Shown piece by piece: positions 12,185 to 24,054 of a stretch of 64,000 nucleotides of DNA. Made by a program: the position numbers and the translations under genes. This DNA is from Phycomyces blakesleeanus NRRL 1555(-) (lineage: Eukaryota; Mucoromycota; Mucoromycetes; Mucorales; Phycomycetaceae), in the NCBI RefSeq assembly GCF_001638985.1, contig NW_017265154.1, positions 248,001-312,000 on the forward strand, written 5' to 3'. The notes beneath the pieces were generated by a model that was given only the letters and a program-made list of their open reading frames with translations, ran no database searches and had not been told where the DNA came from. Every line of letters starts with the position of its first letter. The stretch's first letter is position 1.

Positions 12185-13624
12185 TTAGAGTAAACCAATT
12201 CTTATTATTCGTGTTTATAATGTATGTATGTTAGTGAATATTATAGTTGAGAAGAAAAGAGGTACATATAAATTTTCATACAATTATTCTGGTAAAATGC
12301 ACAGGCGGTGATAACTTGTAATTTTTGGCAGCTGATCGTGTACGCGGAAACCCATCGAGGAAATAGTTAGCCGTATTCTCGTGGTCATTATTAAGTGATA
12401 AACAAACAATAATTATACGAAGATCAATAAAGAAGCATGGTTTATGTACTTAGGTTTTAGCGAAAGCTTAAAATAACCTAAATACGTACTTACTTTTGAT
12501 ATACTATAGTCATATAATAAATGCTTTACTATAAAATTGCATTTAATTTAATTAAAAGAAACAAAAACATCGACAATAGCTCATAAGAGATCTTTGTTTT
12601 TTTAATATGTGTTTCATTGATTAGATATGTATATATTATGCAATCTTCTCTGTATCAGAACCAGGTTAAATGAGCTGTTTACCTTTTCTCTAAGAAAAAG
12701 AAAACATTTACTTATAGCAGACATGTAATGTACTTTTGAGGCTATATATGAGCATAATGCTTTATTGCTTTATACTATTATATATAGTACTATATTATAT
12801 TTGTTAACTGGGCCTTTGTCATGGATGAACAGCCCTTCCTTCCTGGTGTGATAGCAGCCAAGGCACTTGTGTTTATAAGGCTCTTCTTGGAGTAGTTTTT
12901 TTTTTACCTTTTTCCTCTCATATAAATATTGTAATAAAAAAATTCAGATATAGTAGGCTAATCGCTCAGTGCTTTGCACTGTAGCCGACCAATAAATACT
13001 TTTTTTTGTATTTTTTATTGGAAAGTAAATTAATAATGAACTCTATATATTGTTGAATGAAAAGAGCTAGGGCGACCAATATATACAAAGAATATTCAGC
13101 GCGACTTACAAATGTGTTTTACTGTATTTAATGAGCTCAATTATACTATCACACTCGTCGTCAATTCTAAACAATGAGATAATAGCCTCTTTGTCACAAC
13201 TCTTCTTTATAATACAATTAGCTCTAGATTTTTTCAATGATTCTTCGAATGCAAAAATATAAGAGATGTTTAAACGCATAATTTTATGTGTAGAGCTCAA
13301 ACTTGGGGATACTAATCATATTTAATACATAATATCCACACATCATTTTATCTATTTTGCCATTAGGTTTTTTTTAACAAGATATATTGTATTATTTTAC
13401 TATGAATATATCAGTAGAAACTAATCTTAATCAATGTACTACTTAAATAATCCATGTAATCACGTTAACCTTACGGTCCTAAGCATATTACATATGGTTA
13501 AAATTACGCATGGCTATTTCTACCAATACTTTAATTACTGTTAATATACTTTACTTCATAAAGTATATATATATATATGTATAAAAGAAAAAAGAGAACC
13601 CGATTATACAAGAAAATCAAGTAA
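12185..13624. other. AT-rich spacer with a hairpin and an exon-like fragment
   Basis: No complete gene is visible. On the minus strand an open stretch from ATG 13279 to about 13109 (57 codons, including LFRIDDECDSIIELIKYS) ends at a good splice-donor sequence (CATTT|GTAAGTCG). I cannot find a convincing next exon, so it may be a gene remnant. A perfect short inverted repeat lies at 12956-12986 and is listed separately. Confidence 0.4.
12956..12986. other. Inverted repeat able to form a hairpin
   Basis: GGCTA (12956-12960) pairs with TAGCC (12982-12986), and CAGTGC (12967-12972) pairs with GCACTG (12976-12981) around a TTT loop. A six-base one-sided bulge separates the two stems. It is GC-rich compared with its surroundings. 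No gene next to it explains it, and no T-run suggests a terminator. Confidence 0.55.
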
Positions 13625-14132
13625 CTGAATGTTTCATCTTCCAAGATGACTTTCATATTAGATACCATTGTAAAGTTCATTACCTTACCAAGTTTAAGTG
13701 AGCAGCTATGTGTATGTGGGTATACTTTCAGTTACGATGTTGTTTCAAGTTCTAGTGTATTGTCCAGGCCAAGCTCCTTGATAGTTTTGTGGACTATACG
13801 GTGGCTCACAGAAGCAGATACAGCGGCCTGGAGTTCATTGGCAATGTCTTTTAAAGACGCCTTTTGGTTATTTAAGACAATACGGCTGAGAATCTATTTG
13901 TTTTTATCAGTCATAACAGGTGGTCTTCCTGGCCGTCTCTTTGTGAGTGCTGTTCCGGTTTTTTTACTCGATTAATTGTTGCCCGGACTGTTGCTTCTCC
14001 GAGACCAAGTTCTCTTGCAATGCTACTCATGTTTGAATTGTACTTTGACATGCCAACAATCATTCCTCTTTGGTAATCTGATAGCTCATGTCCCCTATGA
14101 GAGTTTCTGTCTTTCTCGGCATGATAGTTCAT
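13625..14132 (-). pseudogene. Decayed Tc1/mariner-type transposase
   Basis: From ATG 14132 the frame encodes a helix-turn-helix typical of Tc1/mariner DNA-binding domains (RGHELSDYQRGMIVGM, IARELGLGEATVRATI). A frameshift at an A-run (about 13965-13971) moves the second half (RRPGRPPVMTDKN, SLKDIANELQAAVS, TIKELGLD) to another frame, which also holds an in-frame stop just after KN. Further on, VILEDETF resembles the VIFSDE motif holding the second catalytic Asp. Nothing recognisable follows, so the catalytic domain is truncated. It is a dead remnant. I did not find terminal inverted repeats by eye. Confidence 0.8.
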
Positions 14133-14882
14133 ATTAAATTAATGAGAATGTTGAAGAATTAGTGAGAAACGAAACTTGAATCTGAACTTCTTTACATATT
14201 TCTTTAAAGATCCGAACAAGCTTAATGCATGTGACTAAATATTTGTAATTATAATTGTAGTGGCACAGAGATTTACCACATTAAAATACAAAAGGATTAT
14301 TATTTATATGATACAATGATTACATGTTCTAACTTTCTGGACTGAATTTACAGGCAGCCCATAAAACTATTCTAAAAAATATATCATTATAATCGTGAGT
14401 AAATAAAGCAATCGTTTTTATCTGTGTATACATTTAGAAATGCATATATTTGCATATTTATGTAATTCACAGCACATAAATTATAGACATATCAAAACAG
14501 CGTTCATTACTAATGTATTTGTTTTTTGGTGCCTTAAATATAGTACACAAAATATGGTTTGCGCAAGGTAAAGAAAGTTCCGTAATTTCAAAAATAAAAT
14601 AAAAAATGATGAGGTAAAAGAGAGGAAAAGAAATATGGCAATGGCAATGGTAAAGAAAATCAAATAAAGAAAGTAAAGAATGTAATATGTCAAGGCGGGC
14701 CAAAAAGAGAACAAATTGTTTATGACCTATAGACATGAGGTACGAGAGTTGGCATACATATCGTCTCTGTCTCTTTAAGCAATAGTTGATTTAACTATAC
14801 TTACTGCTGCTCTCTAATAAAACGCATATACACACAAGAAATATTTTAGAACATTTTACAAAGCATCTTTAAAATAAGGTAC
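14133..14882. other. AT-rich spacer
   Basis: Lies between the transposase remnant and the 3' end of the PP2A B subunit gene. Only short hydrophobic low-complexity frames are present, and I see no gene. Confidence 0.55.
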
Positions 14883-16899
14883 TTACGTGAATATAAACAG
14901 GTTATTGGTTGCAGCAACAGCAATAGTGTTTTCTTGTGGATGCCACGATGCGTGGAGAATCTTCTTGTTGAAGTCCATAGCATCTCCATTGCCCATGCCA
15001 TTATTCTTTCCTGATCCTCTAGCCAACGACATCTTGTTCTTGGCCGATCCGAGACGCTTGGCCTTAAAGGCACTCTTGTCTGCCTGGAGAGAAATATCAG
15101 TTTTTCCTTCACAATCATAAAGGTGGAAGGTGTTGCTATAGGAGCCTGTCAACACAGATCTATAAAACGATAGGTTAGAATTTTACATTTTAGTTTTCGA
15201 TCCGAGATATCCTAATAAATAAAACCTGCCTATCATCTCCACTGAAAGTGCACTCAAACTTATCAAAGATGCAGTCGTTTTCATACAAGTCGCACAGTTT
15301 TGACCTAAGTGGCTCATGGATGCTGATGGTTTTGACAGGCTCTCTGTCCATGTTAAGATCCCAGATCTTCAGAGTGAGATAGTCTCTGGAAAGAATGTAA
15401 CGACCATCATGGCTAAATTTAACGTCTGATACCGAAGAGATGATCTCTGAGAAGAACGATCGACTAGATGGATCTTCTGGTTCCTCGAAAACTAAGTTGT
15501 ACAGACAGATTCTCAGTCAAATCCGCTAACACTCAATCGTATCGTATTACCTTTGGCGTGCTGATCACAAAGAGCAGAAGCTCTCATATCACTTAATTTG
15601 ATGGTGCCTTTGCTCGAACTGTACATAAACATATTACAGTGGTATGGGTGGAATTCCGCAGCAGTAATAACTTCAGTCAGTTCTTCCATATTGGCTGGCT
15701 TGATGTCAACAATGTCTGTGGTAGATTAATTGTATGAATGAATGAGTGAATGAATCTTATGTAACTTTTGTACACGTGTGTGTTTGTGTGGCACAAGTTT
15801 GACTTACTGAAACTTTGGTCTGAGATGTCCAAGTTCCACAGGTTGATCCGCAAATCATCCGCAGAAATGTAAGTTTCGCTGTCAGAGTTGATTGAGATAG
15901 AGTTGATGTGATATGCATGAGCTATAAAACATATAAGTTTTCTTTCAATAATAATATTCACAATTAGATATTGTTCTTATTTATACACCTTACCATTTGC
16001 ATAGACCTTTCTTGGCACAGCAGCGACAATTGTGTCTCGATGAGCTAATTTTGGCACCCGAAGTCCGCTAGAAACCGGTTGAGGACCATCACCAAGATTG
16101 TTCTCTGCCACAACCTTGAGTGATTTCTCAAACACTTTCCAGAGCTTAATGGTCTTGTCTGTTTAATAATATTAGATTTGAAGAAAAATTTTCTGTACAT
16201 ACATATATTCCATTGTAAGATAGAATAAAATAACAGCTGTTACCATTTGTTGACAGTAAAAAGTGAGCTGAGTTTTGGCGTTTACACCACTTGATCTTAT
16301 TGATCTTTTCTTCGATCTCCAAACTCTTCAGGTAGTCAAATTCTGCTTCATGGGATTGAAACTCGGTGTGGAATCTGTATTCACAGCCTTTTTTCTGATA
16401 GTATGCATGTTAGTCAGATCAGCTGATAAGGAGTGTCCCTTAGAGCGTATTCTCTAGGAAACACAAGAAGAAAAGAGTTTTTACGTGTGTATTAACGTAC
16501 ACTTTCATTTCGCTCAAATAGAACGACACGTCCTCCTTTGTCGCCAGTTGCAAGGTAGTCACCGGTCTGATCAAATTCAACGGCAGAAATGATGTCGGCT
16601 AACAAGGAAACAGCATGTCAATCAAGAGAGTAAGACAATCCTTGCAAATGCTTTCTTCTTTATTTTCTTTTTCATTACAGACAGACTGCAACACTTCATA
16701 AAAATGTATCTCTCTTGACTATATAGTATATCGCGTCTTTCTTTGTTTTGTTTTCTTTCACTCTGAGGTATGTTCGTTGTGGCAAGATAGTAACAAAATA
16801 TAATAAAATATATATAAAAAGCGTACCATCAGTGACATCGTCCGATTCGCCTTTGTCGCCAAAGCATTGTGCAAATTTCCAATTATTTTCTTCTGCCAT
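14883..16899 (-). CDS. CDC55: PP2A regulatory B subunit (PR55/Cdc55), WD40
   Basis: This B55 subunit gives protein phosphatase 2A its substrate choice in mitosis, morphogenesis and stress signalling. It is a seven-bladed WD40 propeller. Exons: 16899-16827, 16598-16501, 16394-16244, 16158-15994, 15921-15808, 15715-15551, 15491-15230 and 15159-14883, totalling 434 residues. Family signatures in order: [96 protein letters not shown] (in part), [51 protein letters not shown]. The intron between 15230 and 15159 begins GC rather than GT. The frame ends at TAA 14883-14885, which lies inside a strong donor sequence (ACGTAAGTACC), so another C-terminus by splicing is possible. Family identity is certain. 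Confidence 0.95.
15160..15229 (-). other. GC-AG intron in the PP2A B gene
   Basis: Reading on the minus strand, the exon ends GGAGATGATAG and the intron starts GCAGGTTTTA, ending in TTTTATAG before ATCTGTG. Only this junction rebuilds the conserved [12 protein letters not shown] segment. A GT four bases further on would shift the frame. GC-AG introns are a known minority class of U2 introns. Confidence 0.75.
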
Positions 16900-17934
16900 T
16901 TGGATGTGAATGCTTAATTAATATATTTTTTTTAAAAAAAAGAGAATAAACTATAGGTAGACGCAGTAAGAGAGAGAGAGAGATAAATAGCGAAAGAGAA
17001 AGAGAGAGGGAGAAAGAGAAAGAGAACCGCAAATTTTTTTACACTGTGTGTGTGTGTGTGTGTGTGTGAGTATGCTGGTGTAGGTGTGTGTGCAGTGGGT
17101 AAGATGTGTGCGGCCGTGTAAACCAAGGGATTTAAACACAGAATGGAGTAGTGACGCCCTTGGATTTTTACAGATGATGAAGAAAGTCTTGCATTATGCA
17201 TATTCAAAATGGGTAAACCGAATACGATGAAACACGTTTCGTGATGGTTCAATTTCTATTCGTTTTGTCTTTAGGAAATCTTTTTTTATAAAGAGCATCA
17301 ATGCAAAAATCACTGCTTTCATACTGTGTTGAACGACCGGAGCTCAACCCGAGGAAACTAAGATGTTACACAAAGTAAGCAACGCTTTACGTGGTTTTCT
17401 TTACAAAAGAAAAAGCTTCTCCTTTTTTAAGCTGTTTTCAATCGGCTTTCATGTCATTACCTCTTTGAGCAGATTTACTCCCGTGCTCTACGAAAGTGAG
17501 ATATATCAGGAAAAGCACCTACAAATAGGGATTAGAAATCTCAACTTAAATTAATTCTCTCCCTTATCAGAATTTAATTTTGCCATATATTTTCAATTAT
17601 TTAATATTTTGCATTACATACACCATAAACCAAGTCTTCAAGTTCAATTCAAGTTGAACTCATTTCTAAACGGTCAAGGTTCTCCATTTTGGTAATATAT
17701 AAGTCACAATATACGTCACCCTTGTTTACCAACATTAGTTTCAAGTGCCGCAGTGGTGTCAGTCCCCAATAGATGTCTCGTAAAAATTTGATACCAAGGC
17801 ACCCTACAAAAGAGGTGACACCAGTTTTGACAGACGGCGAGGCTTAACGTTTGCGCCACAACCCAGTCGACACATAACACGATCTGGACACGCATACTTT
17901 TGGAATACACTCCTTTGAATCGCATACGGCGCTA
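16900..17934. other. Divergent spacer between the PP2A B and PPR genes
   Basis: About 1 kb serving as the 5' flank of both genes. It contains purine-rich and TG-rich runs (about 16965-17075), which form the 5' side of the PP2A B gene. A 63-codon frame at 17363-17554 has no recognisable features and is not called. Confidence 0.5.
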
Positions 17935-19974
17935 ATGTCTTTATTTAATGGCACTCACTTGTACCGCCAACTGTTGAAGCATCATCGATGGGTCCTTGAA
18001 CAACACCTCACGTCTACCCTAGTTCTAACACCAAACAATGGAAAATTCGGCTATAGAAGTATTACTAATGCAGTCCTTCACGCTCCTCCTACAAAGCACA
18101 ACCCACACCCAATTGCAGAAACGCACCTGCCAGGCGACACAAAGACCCCACTTAGCTCGGGTCTCAAAAAGTCAGGCACGACCAAGAAGAAGAAGACGCT
18201 TCCGACATTCGACATTAGTGCCATTGAGAATGAAATATGGGAGCACTTAAAAAGAAAAGACTTTTCTGCAGCTGAGCGTGCTTTTAACAACCTTCTCAAA
18301 ACAGGCACCAAACCACGCGTAGTTGTATACAATGGATTTATCAAGGCACATAGTTTAGACTTTCGGCATTTTCGACATCAGAAAGCAGCTGAAGATATTG
18401 TGAATGAAATGCTTAAAAAAGGAGTCCAGCCAAACTCCGAGACATATATGCAGATTCTCCTAGGCTACTCGGTCTATTGCGACAATGACCGAAAAACACT
18501 CAAAAGGATTACTCATTGGTTCGAGCGCTTCATGGCTGTTGAAGCTACCAATAAATATACTCGAACACACAAAAAAATAAAAAAGCTCGTGGAAATGATG
18601 GCACCCACAAATAATCGGGCGTTGTATCCTATGGTGCGGACGGCTCTGGCAGCCGGGATTCTTTTCGACGAGGATATGCTGATCACGGCAATCAAGGGAT
18701 GCATTGTGGCTGAACGGCGTGAGCTGGCAGAAGACCTTTTGAGTATTGCACGGAGGCGAGATTATGCATGCGTATGTTCCCCAACATTACCAATGTACGA
18801 TATATTGATACGAGAATATCTGTCTGGAAAAGTAGAGCTGGAGTCAGCAACACGGATATTTCAGTGGATGTTAGAAGATGGAAAGGTCGCAGGATCGAAT
18901 GTGTATGGATACTTTTTAATGGGATACTCAAGTACACCGCTTAAAGAGGATGAAGCAGCCGAGCTGCGGATAGAGACGCTACAACGATTATGGCAGGCCA
19001 TGATAACTATGAGCAGCACAGAGAGCGGTGGATTTAAAGTGGATGTGAATGTATTAGAAAAACTGTGCAACTATTATGTCTCACAGAACGCACTTCATGA
19101 GGCCGAGCAGATGTATTGGGATTTACGAAAACACCAAGATGTTTTTGAACGTTCTTTGATGCCGATTTTCTACAATCTTATCATCAAGTTCTCAGCAAAA
19201 TTACAAGTACCGTCAGCAATGACACTTTATTATGATATGCTTTCCAGAGATCACAAGCCCGGCAGTGAAGTGATGTGTGCTTTAATATCCGCTAATGCTG
19301 AACGAAACGATATTGAGTCAGCTAAGCAGATGCTCGCAATCACACAAGAAGTTTATGAACTAGAGAACAAGGGCTGTGTACCTGACATGTGTTATGCAGT
19401 ATTAATGCGTGAATATGTCCGACTCGGGAAGCTCTCAGAAGCTGAGGATGTTTTCCGAAATTTTGAGAATTCAGCAGACAGTATCCCTCTCGAATTGGCT
19501 CGCGATGCCATGCTTCGTGTATATATGCGACAAAATCAAATTAAAAAGGCAGAAGAAATATGGAGAATGAAAACAGAAATAATTACGGACTCTCTCAATG
19601 CTATGATCGAAGGTTATGGGCGTGCTGGTCAATGGGACAATGTTGCAAGCTTGCTGCACAACTATGGTGCTCAGGCAAGCCCGCGCACTCACGAAATTGT
19701 TGTGCAGACCCGATTACTTCATGGCAATATTACTGAAGCACAGTCATACCTATCCAGCATCATGCAGCAACACATGGTTGCTTCGCTAATAGCTCCCATA
19801 CAAGCCATTATTGCCTCTTGTGCCATTGATGGCCGGGCAGATGATTCCCGGCGTTGGTACAAATTGCTTGTAAGCGAGTCCGATATACCACTTGAGCAGA
19901 AAGAGCTTGCTACCCAAGTCATGACCAAGTTCTCCATCTCTCTTAACCCTCCTTTCCCAAACAATGACCCATAA
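17935..19974 (+). CDS. Pentatricopeptide-repeat (PPR) protein, probably mitochondrial
   Basis: PPR proteins bind organellar RNA and act in mitochondrial RNA processing, stability or translation. A single uninterrupted frame of 679 residues begins at ATG 17935. The N-terminus has basic and hydroxyl residues with few acids (LYRQLLKHHRWVLEQ), consistent with a mitochondrial presequence. Repeats of the 35-residue type are visible: VVVYNGFIKAHS then MLKKGVQPNSETY; PIFYNLIIKFSAK then MLSRDHKPGSEVMCALISA; GCVPDMCYAVLMREYVRLGKL; and SLNAMIEGYGRAGQW. It lacks introns, unlike most neighbours. The specific orthologue and RNA target cannot be told from the sequence. Confidence 0.88.
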   Translation: MSLFNGTHLYRQLLKHHRWVLEQHLTSTLVLTPNNGKFGYRSITNAVLHAPPTKHNPHPIAETHLPGDTKTPLSSGLKKSGTTKKKKTLPTFDISAIENEIWEHLKRKDFSAAERAFNNLLKTGTKPRVVVYNGFIKAHSLDFRHFRHQKAAEDIVNEMLKKGVQPNSETYMQILLGYSVYCDNDRKTLKRITHWFERFMAVEATNKYTRTHKKIKKLVEMMAPTNNRALYPMVRTALAAGILFDEDMLITAIKGCIVAERRELAEDLLSIARRRDYACVCSPTLPMYDILIREYLSGKVELESATRIFQWMLEDGKVAGSNVYGYFLMGYSSTPLKEDEAAELRIETLQRLWQAMITMSSTESGGFKVDVNVLEKLCNYYVSQNALHEAEQMYWDLRKHQDVFERSLMPIFYNLIIKFSAKLQVPSAMTLYYDMLSRDHKPGSEVMCALISANAERNDIESAKQMLAITQEVYELENKGCVPDMCYAVLMREYVRLGKLSEAEDVFRNFENSADSIPLELARDAMLRVYMRQNQIKKAEEIWRMKTEIITDSLNAMIEGYGRAGQWDNVASLLHNYGAQASPRTHEIVVQTRLLHGNITEAQSYLSSIMQQHMVASLIAPIQAIIASCAIDGRADDSRRWYKLLVSESDIPLEQKELATQVMTKFSISLNPPFPNNDP

Positions 19975-22062
19975 TATATGCCCCTCGTTTTTATTAAAGA
20001 TATAAACACTTGTATAAATTCCTCTTCCCCGACTCACCAAAAAAATATTGTTATTAATATGATAGTAATAGTAATAGTAATAATAATAATAATAATAACT
20101 ATATATACGCTTTCTTTGCATTGCATAGAAAGAACAATAGGCTAAAATACTGATGTGAAACTGATGAAGTATAGGGACTTTTTTTTTGGATTGTGATTCA
20201 GTCGATGATCAGCAATTCTTGAATTTAGTTTTCTTTTTAGTATAAAACAAATTATTATTATTTTGCCTGTAATGGGTTAATAGTACATCGTGCCAGATTT
20301 TACTACATAAGACCAGGCCAGGTGCACGGTTCTTGTGTAATTCTTCCAAAGGTCTGGTAATCTGTCAAGGTATCTGCTTTCATTTTTCTCTTTTATTTGC
20401 ACTACGTGCCGTTGTGCGAGGGTCACCATGAGAATGATGTATATTAAGAGAATATAATTAATATTTTCGATTTGATTTTGTAAGAGATTAATAAATCGTT
20501 ACATATTAACCATACATATACCTAAGCATAAGTCCAGCTTTAAACATTTTTGTGCACTTTTGTTCATGAAATAATGACGCATGAGGGATATTCTACAACC
20601 ACAAGGTTTGTGGTCATTATTGTATTGATTGTTATTTGAGGATACATGCGTTTACGATGTGCTGGTAAGAGAGTAATCACATGTACTAGGTGGGGCTGTA
20701 TTGGTGTAATACTTGAAATTCAATTGAAACGTATGTTTGTTTCATTGTACGTTTAACCTAGCCGGATATTTTGTGATTGTATTCAATCTTGTACAAGAGT
20801 AGTGCACCTCAAACATGCCCTGATTTCCACCAACCAGATTTTCCTATAGATATCCCTGTCAGATCATTCGATCTTTTAATTAGGCCACAAACGCGTGGTG
20901 TAATAGCAAATGCCGTCAATTTTCTCTCTCTCTGTGTGTGTGTGTTTTATTTTGGTTTCTGGATGTATAAAACACTATGACCATACAGTCTAATATATAT
21001 GTTTGCATACACATGGCAGCAGCTGATAAGAACAAGATAATCAAATTCAAAAAAAAATTCAACTATACAGTCTTGACCAGCCGATAAGAATACGAAGATA
21101 AAATTACATAGAGATGAAGAAAAGGTAGAAGTATTGTCCAGAGTGAATTCAGAACAAGGAATAAAGAGGATTGTGAATTCAACCGCAGTGGGCACTCCAG
21201 TTGGTTTTGACCCCAAACGATTGAGGTAACTTGAATGTGCGATTGTGGGAGTAAAATGAATAAATGTGGATTGTCACAGGAGCCCACCAAATTAGGACTC
21301 ACCGAGTTGTATCAACCGGGTTAGTCTGCAGTCAAAAGGGATTTCACGACAGTTCTGCCAGACCACCCCTTGAAATACAACTGTCACTAGAGAGGACTGA
21401 GAAGGAGATTTGCTGGAGATTAAAAAAAAAGCGAGATTTTTGTTATTTATTTATTTTTAATTTTGCTCAGAACTATATATATATAACTTACTAATCTTTC
21501 AAGCGCTTCTTTTAAGTAGCTCTAAATGCCTAAAAAATTGATAGGAAATTTTGGGTGTCAAGAAAGGCAGTAATATAGCCGCCTGACTACAGGCAGTGTA
21601 CAATTTCTGGCTTCCCAAACAGGTTCGATAACATGCAGTCGTGTATCAAAAATATAACATAATGACACATTGGTCGTCAAACAAGCACTCCGATGGCTAA
21701 AGACAAATCAAGTAAAACTCAACCACGGATGCGATTTCACCCTTTCTGGACTCTCAAACACTAATTTAGCAAGCATTTCTCTATCATTAAAAGTAAGCTT
21801 GCCCGATTCTACCAGGGGCGCCATATAGAATAGACAGTCACATCCGTAGAGCGCCTTCACCAGTCGTTCCTTCGGGACGATTTATTTAACTTTTTTTTCC
21901 TGAGCATTTTCTGATTTGACTACTCTTTCTTCCTTACTTTACTTTCACTCTTTTGCTCTTTCTCTTTTACCCTTCTCTTATTCTACTTCTTTTTCGTCTA
22001 GGTCTAGGAGTCTTTCTCCTTGCCTCTCCCATTGAACACCTACTCTAACTGTCTGATTTACG
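19975..22062. other. Spacer between the PPR and TRK genes
   Basis: About 2.1 kb with no convincing coding frame. A TAA/TAG-rich trinucleotide run occurs near 20060-20100. The block 21500-21880 is less AT-rich than the surroundings, but I cannot assign it. The last 150 bases are strongly pyrimidine-rich and are listed separately. Confidence 0.5.
21885..22062 (+). promoter_or_regulatory. Pyrimidine-rich leader before the TRK gene
   Basis: The bases just before ATG 22063 are dominated by C and T (for example TTTCACTCTTTTGCTC and TCTTTCTCCTTGCCTC). Such CT-rich stretches are common in core promoters and 5' leaders of expressed fungal genes. The exact transcription start cannot be told. Confidence 0.4.
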
Positions 22063-24013
22063 ATGTCTCGGATGTTTGTCGATGTGCGGGAGAAGTTGCA
22101 CCAATTTTGGGACACAAGAATGCATTTCTTAGAACTGCATTATACCTATATCGCCCTCATTATCTTTGTTTCATCTGCATTTTACTACTTTGAGCCTGGC
22201 ACCAGCTGGGCATACATAGATGTATTATTCACAACAACTACAGCATGTACAAACACCGGCCTTAACGTCGTCCCAATGTCATCAATGGGTACTTACAAAA
22301 GCCTTCTCATGTTTTTCAATTCTTTCATTGGATCGCATATATTCATCTCTATCGTCGTCGTCCATGTTCGGAAATATTACTTCTCCAAACGCTTCGAGGA
22401 TACCCTTATATTCAACAAGGCCCGACGGCTAAGAGAGGAACACCGCCGTCAGATGGCATTGGATCGGCAGAGTTCTCCAGACGAATCCGCTACTACTAGA
22501 AATCGACGAATGTCTTTTGCTTCGACTCGTTCCACGCCTGTCGCTGGAAGCAAAGGTATCCGAGGCTTATTTCACAGCCGACGCCTATCACTTGATACAG
22601 AAGCCAACCCACCAAACGATATCTACAAGCTCATTCATGAATATGTAGAAAAACATCAAAACGAAAACGACGACACCCCAATAAGTATAGAATCACCTCA
22701 AGCAATATACCCAACCCAAACCGATACTGTAAGCCAACTATCTGAACCTAGACATCCTTATGATCCAACCCCTCAATTAAGTGCCGATTCTCACAACTGC
22801 TCTGAACATTCGCCCTCACCTACAATGCCTGAAGACGATACACAACATTCTGATCACCTCCGCCGTGTTACCAGTGTCGAAGACGCGACCGAGATTACGG
22901 AGCCCCAGACGGTATCTGGTCCGCAGGGCATTGCCTTTGCAGATAATATTATTCGCCAGCGAGAGAATGCCAGAATGCGTTTGGAGAAAACACGCCGGAT
23001 CGAACAAGTATTGAAGAAGATGGCTGATGAGACATACACCGTTCATGACAGCAATTCAGAAACCGATAACCAAGACGCCGATCACTATGATGATATCATG
23101 CGCCAGCCAATCGATAAAAGCCAACTGACACGAGAACAACGTTATACTCTTGGAGGTGTTGAATACAGAGCCCTTGACATGCTTTCTAAGCTCGTGCCAA
23201 TATACTACATTGGCATCATTGCTTTTTTCGCTTTTCTTTATCGTATAGAAGCTGCCGCATCTTCATATACCACTGCAGTTCTCCAGACGTCTAATACGAA
23301 CGGACCTGTCAATCCTTGGTTTTACTCCTTCTTTCTAAGCATCTCAGCTTTCAATAATCTAGGTCTCTCCTTGCTCGACGATAGCATGTCACCTTTTCGT
23401 AACTCACCTGCACCACTTATATTCGCTATCATATTAATTCTTGTTGGAAACACAGCGTATGCTATTATTCTACGCTTCATAATATGGTGCCTCTACAAAC
23501 TTACTCCAGAATCTCGATCACTTCGAAGAGAAACTTTTCGGTTTCTTCTTGAACACCCTCGTCGATGTTATACCACTCTTTTTCCAGCCACACAAACTTG
23601 GTGGTTACTCATCATTCTTGTTGGTATTACTTTAATTGAAGTAGTGGCCTTTTTGTCGCTCAATTACTGGCTCCCTGTTCTCGAGGGCATTGAATGGGGA
23701 TCTCGAATTCTTGACGGTGTTTTCCAGTCGGTAGCAACCCGTAATGGTAAGCAACAATTAATGCATGAGCTATGTGCTTAAAAAAACATGTGTATTCTTA
23801 TTAACCCCTTTTTTTCGAATAGCTGGATTTAGTGTCTTGAGTTTGGCAGACATCAATCCAGGAACCCAGCTTGTTTATATTGTTGCAATGTACATTAGTG
23901 TCTACCCCGTAGCTATTTCGATGCGTAACAGTAATATCTATCAGGTAAAATTTTTTGCTTTTTCTTTTCAAGCAGTACAACTTGGTATAGCGCAGTGCAG
24001 TACATTGCATTTT

Positions 24014-24054
<41 letters not shown>

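Noticed and set aside
13455..13485. ACGGTCCTAAG resembling part of a conserved large-subunit rRNA / homing-endonuclease site
   Set aside because: Only eleven bases match and no rRNA context surrounds them, so it is probably chance.
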